A stretch of 64,000 bases of DNA, taken from assembly GCA_028821775.1 (NCBI GenBank), contig JAPKFB010000001.1:142210-206209 (forward strand), given 5' to 3'. Positions 52,576 through 62,416 of this stretch are shown piece by piece (position 1 is the stretch's first letter; every line of letters starts with the position of its first letter). The notes below the pieces were generated by a model that worked only from the letters and a program-made list of their open reading frames with translations, did not search any database and was not told the DNA's origin. This stretch comes from Roseibacillus sp. (GTDB lineage Bacteria; Verrucomicrobiota; Verrucomicrobiia; Verrucomicrobiales; Akkermansiaceae). Both the position numbers and the translations under genes were made by a program.

Positions 52576-54732
52576 ATGTCTGATAGCCTCAACAGTCCTG
52601 ACCGACCGTACCCGCTTGAGCGGACGCGGAATATTGGGATTGCGGCGCATATCGACGCGGGAAAGACGACTCTGACAGAGCGGATCTTGTTCTACACCGG
52701 GATGATTCACCGGATCGGTGAGGTGCACGATGGGGCCACCACGACCGATCACATGGAGCAGGAGCGTGAGCGGGGCATTACCATTACCGCCGCTGCGGTG
52801 ACTTGCGAGTGGATGCAGAAGAAAGACGAAGGCGTCTGCAAGCTTTTCGAAGAAAAGAAGCAGCGGGTCAACATCATCGACACTCCCGGACACGTCGATT
52901 TTACCGCTGAAGTTGAGAGATCGCTCCGTGTTTTAGACGGGGCGATTGTTGTTTTTTGCGGGGTGGCCGGGGTCCAGCCGCAGACCGAGACGGTCTGGAG
53001 GCAGGCGACGAAATACAACGTTCCGCGGATCGTGTTCGTCAACAAAATGGATCGAGTCGGAGCCGACTTTCAGCATGTGGTGGATGAAGTGCGCGAGAAG
53101 CTCGGGGCAACACCGTTGCGGATCCTGATTCCAATCGGTGCCGAAGATCTACTCAAAGGCCAGATCGATGTCCTCAATAAGAAGGCCGTGATTTTTGTCG
53201 ACGACGATGCCCATGGATCCACCTTTAAGGTGCAGGACCTCGATGAGGAGCAGAGCGTGCTGGCCGAGGAAGCCTATGCGGAGATCCTGGACGCCCTGGC
53301 CGACGTCGATGAAGGGCTCGGCGAGAAGTTTCTCCTGGAAGAGGAGATCTCGGTGAGGGATCTCAAGCGCGCAATGCGCCGTGCGACCATTGCCAACAAG
53401 GTGGTGCCGATTGTGGGAGGATCCGCCTTCAAGAACAAGGGCGTGCAATATCTCGTCGATGCGGTGGTCGATTACCTGCCCAGCCCGTTGGAAATCCCCC
53501 CTGCCACGGGACAACTGGCGGATGATCCTGAGAGCTCAGTGGTCGCGCCCACTGATGACAAGGGCAAGTTTTGCTCGCTCGCCTTCAAACTCTGGGCCGA
53601 CAAGCACGTCGGGAAGCTCGTCTTCTTCCGCGTCTACTCCGGAACCGTTTCGAAGGGAGACATCGTCTATAACCCACGGACCCGCAAGAAGGAGCGCGTC
53701 GGGCGCCTGATTCAGATTCAGGCCGACAAGCACGAGGAGATCGAGACCTGCTATGCGGGCGACATCGCCGCCATTGTGGGCATCAAGAACGTCACCACGG
53801 GGGACACCCTCTGCGCGCAGAAGTTCGATATCCTTCTTGAGCCCCCGAACTTTCCGGAGCCCGTGATCGCGATGGCGGTGGAGCCGAGGACAAAGATTGA
53901 TCAGGAAAAGATGTCGACCGGATTGGGACGCCTCATGGAAGAGGACCCGACCTTCGTAGTGCACACGGACGAAGATACCGGCCAGACAATTATTTCAGGG
54001 ATGGGTGAACTGCACCTCGAGGTGATCATCGATCGCCTGCGCCGTGAGTTCAGCGTGGAAGCGAATGTGGGCAAACCCCAGATCGCCTATCGCGAAACGA
54101 TCACCGAGCGCGCCGACGGGGAAGGCCTTCTCAAGAAGCAGAGCGGTGGTCGCGGACAATATGGCCACGTCGTGCTCGATGTGAATCCCAACGAAAAGGG
54201 AGTGGGTCTCACCACCAAGAGCCTCGTGGTAGGCGGTGCGATTCCCAAGGAATTCATCAACGCCGTCATGCGCGGGGTGGAGGAAGCCATGACCAACGGG
54301 GTGGTGGCTGGCTATCCCGTGGTGGATATCCACGTCAATGTGACCGATGGATCCTCCCACGAGGTGGACTCCAACGAGAACGCCTTCAAGATGGCGGCCA
54401 TCTTCGCCATGAAGGACGCCTTCAAACAGGCGAATCCCATTCTGCTTGAGCCCATCATGGACGTGGAAGTGACCACTCCGGAAGACTACCAAGGCGACAT
54501 CATGGGCGATCTGAATCGTCGTCGAGGTCAAATCCAGGCGATGGGAACCAAGGGCAATGTTGCGATCGTGAAAGCGAAGGTCCCCCTCGCAGAAATGTTC
54601 GGCTACTCCACCGATGTGCGCACCATTTCCTCCGGCCGGGCCTCCTACTCGATGGAGCCAGCCAGTTTCGATCCCGTCCCACAAAACATCGTGCAAGCGA
54701 TCTGCAAGGAGCGCGGCACCGTCGCCGCCTAA
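52576..54732 (+). CDS. fusA: translation elongation factor G
   Basis: Starting at ATG 52576 gives 718 residues (an ATG 11 codons earlier at 52543 is also open, but the shorter form matches the family). GTPase motifs are complete: G1 [20 protein letters not shown]3 [19 protein letters not shown]4 [12 protein letters not shown]. Domain II begins near [20 protein letters not shown], and domains IV-V carry [16 protein letters not shown] and [20 protein letters not shown]. It drives ribosome translocation with GTP. The usual next gene, tuf, is absent; rpsJ begins 28 bp after the stop. Confidence 0.98.
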   Translation: MSDSLNSPDRPYPLERTRNIGIAAHIDAGKTTLTERILFYTGMIHRIGEVHDGATTTDHMEQERERGITITAAAVTCEWMQKKDEGVCKLFEEKKQRVNIIDTPGHVDFTAEVERSLRVLDGAIVVFCGVAGVQPQTETVWRQATKYNVPRIVFVNKMDRVGADFQHVVDEVREKLGATPLRILIPIGAEDLLKGQIDVLNKKAVIFVDDDAHGSTFKVQDLDEEQSVLAEEAYAEILDALADVDEGLGEKFLLEEEISVRDLKRAMRRATIANKVVPIVGGSAFKNKGVQYLVDAVVDYLPSPLEIPPATGQLADDPESSVVAPTDDKGKFCSLAFKLWADKHVGKLVFFRVYSGTVSKGDIVYNPRTRKKERVGRLIQIQADKHEEIETCYAGDIAAIVGIKNVTTGDTLCAQKFDILLEPPNFPEPVIAMAVEPRTKIDQEKMSTGLGRLMEEDPTFVVHTDEDTGQTIISGMGELHLEVIIDRLRREFSVEANVGKPQIAYRETITERADGEGLLKKQSGGRGQYGHVVLDVNPNEKGVGLTTKSLVVGGAIPKEFINAVMRGVEEAMTNGVVAGYPVVDIHVNVTDGSSHEVDSNENAFKMAAIFAMKDAFKQANPILLEPIMDVEVTTPEDYQGDIMGDLNRRRGQIQAMGTKGNVAIVKAKVPLAEMFGYSTDVRTISSGRASYSMEPASFDPVPQNIVQAICKERGTVAA

Positions 54733-54760
54733 CCCCCCCCCGCCACAACACTCTCCCGTC

Positions 54761-55069
54761 ATGGAAAATCAGAAGATCAGAATTCGCCTCCGGGCCTTCG
54801 ACCACCGTGCGATCGACAAATCCGCCGAGGAAATCGTTGAAACCGCCAAGCGCACCGGCGCCAAGGTTGCAGGGCCGATTCCTTTGCCTACGCGTATTGA
54901 GAAGTTCTCGGTGAACCGCTCCGTGCACGTGAACAAAAAATCTGCAGAGCAGTTCGAGATCCGAACGCACAAGCGTCTCCTCGACATCATGAATCCGACC
55001 TCCATTACGGTGGATGAGCTCAAGAAGCTCAACCTGCCAGCCGGGGTGGACATCACCATTAGAATCTAA
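54761..55069 (+). CDS. rpsJ: 30S ribosomal protein S10
   Basis: 102 residues from ATG 54761; a longer open frame reaching into fusA is not used because the start [20 protein letters not shown] matches S10. [20 protein letters not shown] and [13 protein letters not shown] are the diagnostic middle. S10 is also a transcription antitermination partner (NusE). First gene of the S10 operon proper, joined to the str genes here without tuf. Confidence 0.97.
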   Translation: MENQKIRIRLRAFDHRAIDKSAEEIVETAKRTGAKVAGPIPLPTRIEKFSVNRSVHVNKKSAEQFEIRTHKRLLDIMNPTSITVDELKKLNLPAGVDITIRI

Positions 55070-55091
55070 CTTTTTCAGCAATACTACGAAC

Positions 55092-55745
55092 ATGTCACTA
55101 GGACTGATTGGCAAGAAAATCGGGATGACGCGCATCTTCGATGAAGAGGAGGGAATTATGATTCCCGTCACGGTCATCGAGGTGGGCGGCAACGAATTCG
55201 TGCAGCGAAAAACCGCCGAGAGCGATGGTTACAACGCGGTGCAGGTTGCTTATGGGGACCAGAAGGAACAACGGATGTTGCAACCCAAGCTGGGTCACCT
55301 CAAGAAGCACGGAGCCTCCGCTAAGCGGGTCGTTCTTGAGTTTCGCTTTGAAGACGGGGAAGAGATTCCCGAGTCCCACCCCGGGGCAGGGCTTTTCCAG
55401 AACGGCCAGTGGGTCGATGTGATCGGCACCACCAAGGGAAAAGGATTCCAGGGAGTCGTGAAACGCTACAAATTCGCGGGTGGTCCTGCTGCCCACGGCC
55501 ACATGACGCACCGGCGCCCCGGAGCGGTTGGGGCAGGAACCTGGCCCGGCCGGATTTGGAAGAACCAACGCATGCCTGGTCATGATGGAACAGTAAGGCG
55601 CACCACGCAGAACCTGAAAGTCGTGCAAGTTCGCACGGAGGATAACGTGATCCTGATTTCCGGTGCAGTGCCTGGATCAAAAGGCAGCTACGTGGTAGTT
55701 CGCCCCGCAATCAAGAAAGCGGCTCCTGCTGCCAAGTCGAAGTAA
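55092..55745 (+). CDS. rplC: 50S ribosomal protein L3
   Basis: 217 residues from ATG 55092 (MSLGLIGKKIGMTRIFDEEE); the frame is open further upstream inside rpsJ, but this is the standard L3 start. FQGVVKRYKFAGGPAAHGHM and GTWPGRIWKNQRMPGHDGTV form the conserved core that reaches towards the peptidyl transferase centre. The C-terminus has a short Ala/Lys tail. 22 bp after rpsJ. Confidence 0.97.
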   Translation: MSLGLIGKKIGMTRIFDEEEGIMIPVTVIEVGGNEFVQRKTAESDGYNAVQVAYGDQKEQRMLQPKLGHLKKHGASAKRVVLEFRFEDGEEIPESHPGAGLFQNGQWVDVIGTTKGKGFQGVVKRYKFAGGPAAHGHMTHRRPGAVGAGTWPGRIWKNQRMPGHDGTVRRTTQNLKVVQVRTEDNVILISGAVPGSKGSYVVVRPAIKKAAPAAKSK

Positions 55746-55767
55746 GCAAATTTAGAAAGGAAGCGAC

Positions 55768-56379
55768 ATGTCTGCCGAGACTCTCACCATCGAAGAAGCC
55801 AAAGCCGCCAATCTCACTCTCATCGAAGACGGTGAGAAGGGAGGACAAGCCGTGCACGATCTGATCGTGGCCTATCAGGCGAACCGCCGATCCGGGTCCG
55901 CGAACACCAAGACTCGCGGAGAAATTCGGGGAAGCGGCAAGAAGATGTACCGCCAGAAGGGCACCGGTAACGCCCGTCACCGCACGAACAAGGTTCCGAT
56001 CTATGTTGGTGGTGGAGTGGCGCACGGACCGCGTCCTCGCGATTACTCGAAGCATGTTCCGAAGAAGATCCGCAAGCTTGCGCTGCAGCGGGTGCTCGGG
56101 GACTGCATCGCGGAGGGATCCATCCAGGTGGTCGATTCCTTCGAAGTCAGCGACGGCAAGACCAAGTCTTTTCAAGCGGCTATCAGAGCCCTCACGGATG
56201 CCGTCAAGGTGCTCGTGGTCGCTCCCAAGTTTGACGAGAAGACGCTCCTCGCTCACCGCAACCTGCCCGGCGCGATGTGCCTCCCGGTCAGTGAAGTGAG
56301 CATCGAAGAACTCATTTATCACGACGCCATCATCCTGACCGCGGACTCCCTCGAGGTGCTCGCCCAACGGACCAGCTAA
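55768..56379 (+). CDS. rplD: 50S ribosomal protein L4
   Basis: 203 residues. The extended loop is present: [20 protein letters not shown] followed by [21 protein letters not shown] good ribosome binding sequence, AGAAAGGAAG, precedes the ATG by about 7 bases, which is unusual in this window where most starts lack one. In other bacteria L4 autoregulates the S10 operon; no leader for that is visible here. Confidence 0.97.
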   Translation: MSAETLTIEEAKAANLTLIEDGEKGGQAVHDLIVAYQANRRSGSANTKTRGEIRGSGKKMYRQKGTGNARHRTNKVPIYVGGGVAHGPRPRDYSKHVPKKIRKLALQRVLGDCIAEGSIQVVDSFEVSDGKTKSFQAAIRALTDAVKVLVVAPKFDEKTLLAHRNLPGAMCLPVSEVSIEELIYHDAIILTADSLEVLAQRTS

Positions 56380-56399
56380 CGCGCCACCCACACTGAATC

Positions 56400-56684
56400 A
56401 TGAGAGACATTTACTCCGTCATCGACACCGTGCGGCTTTCCGAGAAAGCCACTCTGCTCCAGGAGACGAACAACGAATACGTTTTCAAGGTGGATCGTCG
56501 TGCCAACAAGCTCGAGATCAAGCGGGCGGTTGAGCAAGCCTTTGGGGTGAAAGTGACCGGTGTCCGCACCGCCAACTACGCTGGCAAGAAGAAGCGCGTT
56601 CGTCGTTCCGATGAAGGAAAGGCCGCCGCCTGGAAGAAAGCGATGGTTCGCCTCAAGGATGGCGACAGCATCGACCTGATCTAA
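56400..56684 (+). CDS. rplW: 50S ribosomal protein L23
   Basis: 94 residues: [40 protein letters not shown] and [20 protein letters not shown], the complete L23 pattern. L23 lies at the peptide exit and docks trigger factor and SRP. 20 bp after rplD and 55 bp before rplB. Confidence 0.97.
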   Translation: MRDIYSVIDTVRLSEKATLLQETNNEYVFKVDRRANKLEIKRAVEQAFGVKVTGVRTANYAGKKKRVRRSDEGKAAAWKKAMVRLKDGDSIDLI

Positions 56685-56739
56685 CCTATTCACGAATTTT
56701 CAACCCGCTGGGCAAAGAACCCCGACGACATCGCGAGCC

Positions 56740-57582
56740 ATGCCATTAAAAAGCTTCAAACCTGTGACTCCCTCGAACCGCTACAAAATGTGGCCGACCT
56801 ACGAGGAGATCACCAAGACGAAGCCCGAGAAGAGTTTGACCGAACCGCTCCCCAAGAGTGGTGGCCGGAATAACCAGGGCAAGATCACCTGCCGCCACAT
56901 TGGTGGTGGTCACAAGCGCAAGTATCGTCTCATCGACTTCAAGCGTAACAAACATGACGTGGAAGCGAAGGTGCAGGCGGTGGAATATGATCCCAACCGC
57001 ACTTGTCGCATCGCCCTCCTTCAATACTCCGACGGGCAGAAAAGCTACATCCTGTGTCCGGTTGGACTGCAGGTTGGGGCGACCGTGATCTCGGGCGAGG
57101 ATGTTGCTCCCACTCCGGGAAATGCCATGCCTCTCAAGAGCGTCCCGCTCGGAACCGCGATCCACAACATTGAGTTGCGTCCCGGATCCGGGGGCAAGAT
57201 TGCTCGAGCAGCCGGCCAGCAAGCCGTTCTTTCCAACCGGGAAAGTGGATACGCCCTGATCACGATGCCTTCTGGGGAGATCCGTCGCTTCCACGAGAAC
57301 TGCTTTTGCACCATCGGCCAAGTTGGCAATCGCGACCACATGAATGAAGTGTCCGGCAAGGCTGGTCGCACCCGCTGGAAAGGGGTCCGCCCGACCGTTC
57401 GCGGGATGTGTATGAACCCGGTGGATCACCCCAATGGTGGTGGAGAAGGGAAATCAAAGTCTGGAGGTGGACGTCAGCACCTCAAATCGCCTTGGGGCCA
57501 TACCAAGGGCCAGCGCACCCGTCCGAAACGCAAGGCGAGTGACAAGGTGATTATTTCCCGTCGCAAGTCCAAGAAGCGCTAA
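56740..57582 (+). CDS. rplB: 50S ribosomal protein L2
   Basis: 280 residues. [40 protein letters not shown], and the C-terminal [20 protein letters not shown] with the peptidyl-transferase-region histidine are all present. Normal length and order; rpsS starts 12 bp later. Confidence 0.98.
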   Translation: MPLKSFKPVTPSNRYKMWPTYEEITKTKPEKSLTEPLPKSGGRNNQGKITCRHIGGGHKRKYRLIDFKRNKHDVEAKVQAVEYDPNRTCRIALLQYSDGQKSYILCPVGLQVGATVISGEDVAPTPGNAMPLKSVPLGTAIHNIELRPGSGGKIARAAGQQAVLSNRESGYALITMPSGEIRRFHENCFCTIGQVGNRDHMNEVSGKAGRTRWKGVRPTVRGMCMNPVDHPNGGGEGKSKSGGGRQHLKSPWGHTKGQRTRPKRKASDKVIISRRKSKKR

Positions 57583-57594
57583 CCACTCTGAATC

Positions 57595-57864
57595 ATGCCA
57601 CGTTCCCTTAAAAAAGGTCCCTTTGTTGACCAGAAGCTTCTCGCCAAAATCGACCACGCGGTTGAGACGGGCGACAAGAAGCCGATCAAAACCTGGAGCC
57701 GTCGCTCCATGATTACTCCCGATTTCGTGGGGATGAACTTCCTCGTGCACAGTGGGAAAATCTTCGTGAACGTCTATGTGACCGAAAACATGGTGGGTCA
57801 TAAGCTCGGTGAGTTTGCCCCCACCCGAATTTTCAAAGCCCACGGCGGCGTCGGCAAGAAGTAA
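57595..57864 (+). CDS. rpsS: 30S ribosomal protein S19
   Basis: 89 residues: [40 protein letters not shown] and [20 protein letters not shown] are diagnostic. S19 sits in the 30S head with S13. Its normal neighbour rplV is displaced by the inserted gene that starts 26 bp downstream. Confidence 0.98.
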   Translation: MPRSLKKGPFVDQKLLAKIDHAVETGDKKPIKTWSRRSMITPDFVGMNFLVHSGKIFVNVYVTENMVGHKLGEFAPTRIFKAHGGVGKK

Positions 57865-57890
57865 GCCAGAAGATCTCAACTCTCCCTCTC

Positions 57891-58607
57891 ATGAACCACT
57901 ACACTCACAAATCATTCCTAGCCGCCGCTCTGGTGGGTTGGGCTGGACTGGGTGTGGTGCAAGGGCAGGATCAAGGCGAACTCGCCAGGCTCCGAGCCGA
58001 GAAAGCGCGCCTCCAGGTCCAGAATGCCAATCTCCAGGAGAGCCTGATCGAGGCCAATCGCCGCGAGAAGGATTCCGCGTCTGCCCTCGCGCAGATCAAG
58101 CTCCGTCTCGAGGCCCTCGGCAAAAACCTGATCGACAGCGGAGACGACCGGCAGGTCAAGGCTGTGGCCGACATGGCGGTGCTCGACCGCCGTCTGCGCA
58201 AATTGGAGGAAGCGGCGATCCGTCTTTCCGCCAGTGTGCAGGGCTATCTCAAGACCGCGATTGCCTCTGATCCCGAAGCCCGCGCCCAAGTGGAGGCCCG
58301 CCTTCGCGAATTGGAAGTAGAGTTGGGCTTGCGCAATCTCCCTGACCGGAATATCGAGCGGGGAAATCTCCAGCACGCCAAGGTAAAGAGCATCGACGAG
58401 AAAAGCGGTCTGGTCGTCCTGAACGTGGGCGACAAGGAAAAGGCTCGGATCGGAATGATCTTCAATATCATGCGCGGTGACCAAGTAGTGGCGGAAGCAA
58501 TGGTCGCCGAAACCCGCCCCGATATCTGCGGGGTCTTCGTGCAACGACTCGAAAACGAAAACAACCCGGTGCGTTTCAACGACACCGCCTCTCTTAAAAC
58601 GAATTAA
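57891..58607 (+). CDS. secreted coiled-coil protein inserted in the S10 operon
   Basis: A 238-residue non-ribosomal protein between rpsS and rplV, same strand, 26 bp after rpsS and 11 bp before rplV, so almost certainly co-transcribed. It has a signal peptide (HKSFLAAALVGWAGLGVVQG, cut near QDQ). Residues about 25-150 are a long coiled coil (LARLRAEKARLQVQNANLQE). The C-terminal 70 residues form a small beta domain (SGLVVLNVGDKEKARIGMIF then NIMRGDQVVAEAMVAETRPD), a layout found in secreted PVC-group unknowns. No ribosomal-protein similarity is seen. It probably localises to the periplasm; its link to ribosome synthesis is unexplained. Confidence 0.85.
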   Translation: MNHYTHKSFLAAALVGWAGLGVVQGQDQGELARLRAEKARLQVQNANLQESLIEANRREKDSASALAQIKLRLEALGKNLIDSGDDRQVKAVADMAVLDRRLRKLEEAAIRLSASVQGYLKTAIASDPEARAQVEARLRELEVELGLRNLPDRNIERGNLQHAKVKSIDEKSGLVVLNVGDKEKARIGMIFNIMRGDQVVAEAMVAETRPDICGVFVQRLENENNPVRFNDTASLKTN

Positions 58608-58618
58608 ACTCTCTAACC

Positions 58619-59164
58619 ATGGAAGTTCGCTCTATTTACAAGTATGCTCGCATCTCGCCCAAGAAGGCTCGTGATGTGGCGCGCGAGATCCAGGGTCTTC
58701 CGGTGTCGGATGCCATTGATACCCTTAACTTCACGCCCAAAAAGGCTGCTTTCCTGATCGGAAAGACCTTGAAGAGCGCAGTGGCCAACGCCGAGAACAA
58801 CCACGATCTGGCGGCGGATACCCTGCACGTGAAGGAAGCGAACGTCTCGGACGGCCCCTCCTTCCGGCGCTTCAAGCCCCGGGCTCGTGGATCAGCCAGC
58901 GCCATTAAGAAGCGCACCAGCCATATTTACATCATCCTGACCGATGAAATGGAGGTCGAGGAGAAACCCAAGCGCGAGTCCAAGCCGAAGAAGAAGAAGG
59001 GCGCGCCGAAAAAGGAAGAACCAATAGCTGAAGAGGAAGCGCCCGCGGAGGTCGAGGAAGAAGTTCCTGCCGCCGAGGAAGCTCCGGAGGCTGAAGCCGA
59101 AGAAGTAACCGAATCCACCGAGGAGGCTCCCGAAGAGGAGTCTGCCGAGGAAGACAAACACTAA
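58619..59164 (+). CDS. rplV: 50S ribosomal protein L22 with acidic C-terminal tail
   Basis: 181 residues against about 110 in most bacteria. The core is complete: MEVRSIYKYARISPKKARDV, LNFTPKKAAFLIGKTLKSAV and FKPRARGSASAIKKRTSHIY (the tunnel hairpin). After about residue 115 comes a basic KPKRESKPKKKKGAPKKEE, then an acidic Glu/Ala stretch of about 50 residues ending EEESAEEDKH. Such tails are probably disordered and surface-exposed on the 50S. Confidence 0.96.
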   Translation: MEVRSIYKYARISPKKARDVAREIQGLPVSDAIDTLNFTPKKAAFLIGKTLKSAVANAENNHDLAADTLHVKEANVSDGPSFRRFKPRARGSASAIKKRTSHIYIILTDEMEVEEKPKRESKPKKKKGAPKKEEPIAEEEAPAEVEEEVPAAEEAPEAEAEEVTESTEEAPEEESAEEDKH

Positions 59165-59188
59165 GACCGCTCCTTAACACAAAGTATT

Positions 59189-60097
59189 ATGGGACAGAAA
59201 GTAAATCCCGTCGGATTCCGACTCGTCGTTAACCGTGATTGGCGTTCCAAGTGGTATGCCGAAGGCGAAGACTACAAGGAGAAGCTGCACGAAGACCTCC
59301 GGATACGTAAGTATCTCAGGGGCCGTCTGCAATTCGCAGCTCTCTCCAAGGTCGTCGTTGAGCGTGCCTGGAACAGTGTGCGTGTGACGCTCCACACCTC
59401 CCGCCCCGGCCTCGTGATCGGACGGAAGGGTTCGGAGATCGAGAGAATGACCAACGACATTTCGAAGGTCTGTGGCAGTGCCCAAGTCAAGATCGACATC
59501 GTGGAGGTGCGTACCCCGGAATTGGATGCCCAGCTTGTCGCTGAAAATGTGGCCGTGCAGCTTGAGCGTCGAATCAGCTTTCGCCGCGCCATGAAGCGCG
59601 CCTTGCAAACCGCCATGGATTTTGGTGCGGAAGGCATTCGAATTCGTTGTGCCGGCCGTCTGGGAGGCGCCGACATTGCGCGGGCCGAGTGGTACCGCGA
59701 GGGCAAGGTGCCCCTGCAAACTTTGCGCGTGCCCATTGATTATGGATTTGCGGAAGCAAAGACCGGTTACGGCATCATTGGCGTGAAGTGCTGGGTCAAC
59801 CGCAAGGAAGATGACGGCAAAGAGGGCAGCCGAGGTGGTCGCCCCCCACGCCGTGACGATCGCCGGGGTGGCCCTGGTGGACGTGGACCCGGCGGACGCG
59901 GACCTGGTGGACCTGGCGGACGTGGACCCGGTGGACCCGGACGTGGACCCGGTGGACCTGGCGGTCCAGGACGTGGACCCGGTGGGCCCGGTGGACCAGG
60001 ACGTGGACCCGGTGGACCTGGCGGTCCAGGACGTGGACCCGGTGGACCAGGACGTGGACCCGGTGGACCCGGTGGTCCTGGCAATAAACCTAGCTAA
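59189..60097 (+). CDS. rpsC: 30S ribosomal protein S3 with Gly/Pro/Arg-rich tail
   Basis: 302 residues; a usual S3 is 210-240. [20 protein letters not shown], the KH motif [16 protein letters not shown], and [20 protein letters not shown] are normal through about residue 212. The remaining 90 residues begin [16 protein letters not shown] and continue as [12 protein letters not shown] repeats to the end (GNKPS). The DNA there repeats GGACGTGGACCCGGTGGACC-like units. S3 faces the mRNA entry channel, so the tail could contact mRNA; this is inference. Confidence 0.96.
   Translation: MGQKVNPVGFRLVVNRDWRSKWYAEGEDYKEKLHEDLRIRKYLRGRLQFAALSKVVVERAWNSVRVTLHTSRPGLVIGRKGSEIERMTNDISKVCGSAQVKIDIVEVRTPELDAQLVAENVAVQLERRISFRRAMKRALQTAMDFGAEGIRIRCAGRLGGADIARAEWYREGKVPLQTLRVPIDYGFAEAKTGYGIIGVKCWVNRKEDDGKEGSRGGRPPRRDDRRGGPGGRGPGGRGPGGPGGRGPGGPGRGPGGPGGPGRGPGGPGGPGRGPGGPGGPGRGPGGPGRGPGGPGGPGNKPS
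59843..60090 (+). repeat. degenerate [14 protein letters not shown] repeat in rpsC
   Basis: Short units of the type GGACGTGGACCCGGTGGACC, in 9- to 27-base steps, repeat through the last quarter of rpsC and encode Gly-Arg-Gly-Pro-Gly-Gly runs. The pattern is imperfect, with changes that mostly keep the amino acids, so the protein repeat is under some constraint. The unit number is likely to vary between strains. Confidence 0.75.
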
Positions 60098-60111
60098 AAG
60101 GAACTAAAACG

Positions 60112-60534
60112 ATGGCTCAGATTCCAAAACGAACTAAGTACCGTAAGTCGCAGCGCGGCAATCGCGGAGGCAATGCCAGCCGTGGGGTGGACGTTAGTTT
60201 CGGCGAATTCGGTCTCCAGTGTCTCGACCGGGGTTGGATTACCAACCGCCAGATCGAAGCCTGCCGGATAGCGATCAATCGTTACCTGAAACGGAAAGGA
60301 AAAGTCTGGATTCGCATTTTCCCCCACAAGCCCATTACCAGCCGTCCGCCTGAAACGCGGATGGGTAAAGGCAAGGGGCCGGTGGAAGGCTGGGTCGCTG
60401 TCGTGCGCCCAGGAACCATGCTTTTCGAAATCGCCGGGGTCCCCGAAGGCCTCGCCCGCGAAGCGATGCGCCTCGCATCCTACAAGCTTGGCAATCGCAC
60501 CCGCTTTGTCACTCGCTCTCACCACTCTGCGTAA
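60112..60534 (+). CDS. rplP: 50S ribosomal protein L16
   Basis: 140 residues, normal. [40 protein letters not shown] and [20 protein letters not shown] are diagnostic. The preceding AAAAGGAACT is an acceptable ribosome binding site. 14 bp after rpsC. Confidence 0.98.
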   Translation: MAQIPKRTKYRKSQRGNRGGNASRGVDVSFGEFGLQCLDRGWITNRQIEACRIAINRYLKRKGKVWIRIFPHKPITSRPPETRMGKGKGPVEGWVAVVRPGTMLFEIAGVPEGLAREAMRLASYKLGNRTRFVTRSHHSA

Positions 60535-60558
60535 AGAACCCCAACCGAACGCCTGATC

Positions 60559-60774
60559 ATGGCCCAATCACCAATCATCGAAATCCGCGAGCTGAGCTCC
60601 GAGGAACTTCAAGTCCGCTTGCGCGATCTGAAGCAGGAGGGACTCAACCTGCGGCTCCAGCAAGCCACTGGCCAACTCGAGAACAGCGCCCGGCTTCAAC
60701 TGGTGCGCCGCGAAGCGGCTCGTGTCATGACCGTTTTGAACGAGCGCCGCCAATCGGCTGCCGCCTCCCAGTAA
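60559..60774 (+). CDS. rpmC: 50S ribosomal protein L29
   Basis: 71 residues, two-helix L29: [40 protein letters not shown] and [16 protein letters not shown]. It sits next to L23 at the tunnel exit. Usual order between rplP and rpsQ. Confidence 0.96.
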   Translation: MAQSPIIEIRELSSEELQVRLRDLKQEGLNLRLQQATGQLENSARLQLVRREAARVMTVLNERRQSAAASQ

Positions 60775-60798
60775 TCGAACTAACCTGAACTCATTTTC

Positions 60799-61068
60799 AT
60801 GTCTGATACCGCCGAAAAGAAACAAGGACTGCGCAAGCAGCGGGTAGGCAACGTCGTCTCAACGAAGATGAACAAGACCATCGTGGTCGAATTCATCGCC
60901 CGGGTGCCACACCCGAAGTTCAAGAAGATCATCAAGCGCTCGAAGAAATTCTACGCGCACGACGAAAAGGGCGAGGCCGCGATCGGAGATAAAGTCCGCA
61001 TCGAAGAGACTCGGCCAATGTCGAAACTCAAGCGCTGGCGCCTCGCTGAAGTGCTCACGCACCACTAG
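60799..61068 (+). CDS. rpsQ: 30S ribosomal protein S17
   Basis: 89 residues: [40 protein letters not shown] and [20 protein letters not shown] form the complete S17 OB-fold. Normal position before rplN. Confidence 0.97.
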   Translation: MSDTAEKKQGLRKQRVGNVVSTKMNKTIVVEFIARVPHPKFKKIIKRSKKFYAHDEKGEAAIGDKVRIEETRPMSKLKRWRLAEVLTHH

Positions 61069-61106
61069 ACCCCCCACCTCGCCAATCACCTATCCCACTA
61101 TTTGCC

Positions 61107-61475
61107 ATGATCCAGATGGAATCCAAAGTTGAGGTCGCCGATAATACCGGGGCCCGCGTTGCCAAGATGATTGGCGTTATCGGAAAGGGAGGCAGCAAGA
61201 GTGCCAACGTTGGTGACATCATCACCGCACACGTGAGGGAAGCGATCCCCACCGCCTCGATCAAAAAGGGCACGGTGGTGAAAGCGGTTGTGGTGCGGAC
61301 CGCAGCCCCCATTCGGCGCCGTGACGGCTCGGTGTTGCGCTTTGACGGAAACGCCATTGTCATCATCGACAAGGACGGAAACCCGCGCGGCACCCGCATC
61401 TTCGGACCGGTGGCCCGCGAGCTTCGCGAAAAGAACTTCATGAAAATCGTCTCACTTGCACCGGAGGTGCTGTGA
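61107..61475 (+). CDS. rplN: 50S ribosomal protein L14
   Basis: 122 residues: [40 protein letters not shown] and [20 protein letters not shown] are the canonical L14 sequence. First gene of the spc segment, following rpsQ by 38 bp. Confidence 0.98.
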   Translation: MIQMESKVEVADNTGARVAKMIGVIGKGGSKSANVGDIITAHVREAIPTASIKKGTVVKAVVVRTAAPIRRRDGSVLRFDGNAIVIIDKDGNPRGTRIFGPVARELREKNFMKIVSLAPEVL

Positions 61476-61517
61476 GGTCGGAGCATTCCCAGCAACTATT
61501 CAACCAATTTTCAAACC

Positions 61518-61751
61518 ATGTCCCGCATCAAGACTCACGTAAAACCCGGCGATGAAGTAGAAGTCATCGCAGGAAACCACAAAGGGAAGAGGGGAGCCGT
61601 CCTGGAAATCCATCCCGAGAAGGAGCAAGTCATTGTGAAGGGAGTGCGCGTCATGAAAAAGGCGGTGCGCCGCTCCGAACAGGAACCTGATGGTGGCATC
61701 CTGGAGAAGGATGGCCCCGTTCACATTTCCAATGTCAAGAAGGTCGGCTGA
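61518..61751 (+). CDS. rplX: 50S ribosomal protein L24
   Basis: 77 residues, at the short end of the family (about 75-105). The KOW motif [20 protein letters not shown] is intact; the sequence stops after [14 protein letters not shown], without the longer C-terminal part seen in E. coli. L24 starts 50S assembly. Normal position between rplN and rplE. Confidence 0.95.
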   Translation: MSRIKTHVKPGDEVEVIAGNHKGKRGAVLEIHPEKEQVIVKGVRVMKKAVRRSEQEPDGGILEKDGPVHISNVKKVG

Positions 61752-61810
61752 CCAGATTGACGCCCAGTAAACAAATGCGCTTAAGCCTCAACCAGAGCTG
61801 ACCCGCTATC

Positions 61811-62392
61811 ATGACACCAAGCCTATTAAAGCAATACAAGGAGACCGCCGTTCCGGCGCTCCAAGAGCAACTCGGCCTGAAGAATATCAATCAGGTTCCG
61901 AAGTTGGATAAGATCGTGGTCACGAGCCACGTTGGACACACCCAAGCCGAACGAAAGACGGCGACGGAAGACGTGATCGAAGAGATTGCCCGCATCACCG
62001 GACAGAAACCCAGCGTGGTTTATGCCCGAAAGAGTGTGGCCAATTTCAAGGTGCGCGAAGGGGAGGCCGTTGGAGGACGAGTCACTCTGCGGGGCGCTCG
62101 CATGTGGGAATTCCTCGATCGCTTCATCAACGTAACCGCGCCGAACATTCGTGACTTCCGTGGATTTTCTCCGAAGAGCTTTGACGGACGCGGTAACTAC
62201 GGCCTCGGGATCTCGGAACAATCCATCTTTCCGGAAGTCGAACTCGACAAGATCAAGCGCAACATTGGCTTTGATCTCATCTTTGTGACCACGGCCGAAA
62301 CCAACGAGTACGGCAAAGCCCTCCTCGACCAGCTTGGGTTTCCCTTCCGCAAACCGCAGGAGAACAAGGAGAACGCGGAAGCCGCCGCCTAA
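61811..62392 (+). CDS. rplE: 50S ribosomal protein L5
   Basis: 193 residues: NQVPKLDKIVVTSHVGHTQA, RITGQKPSVVYARKSVANFK, VTLRGARMWEFLDRFINVTA and DKIKRNIGFDLIFVTTAETN. L5 binds 5S rRNA and the P-site tRNA. rpsN, which normally follows, is absent; rpsH begins 24 bp downstream. Confidence 0.97.
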   Translation: MTPSLLKQYKETAVPALQEQLGLKNINQVPKLDKIVVTSHVGHTQAERKTATEDVIEEIARITGQKPSVVYARKSVANFKVREGEAVGGRVTLRGARMWEFLDRFINVTAPNIRDFRGFSPKSFDGRGNYGLGISEQSIFPEVELDKIKRNIGFDLIFVTTAETNEYGKALLDQLGFPFRKPQENKENAEAAA

Positions 62393-62416
62393 CGAACTAC
62401 GAACCAAACTAAGATC

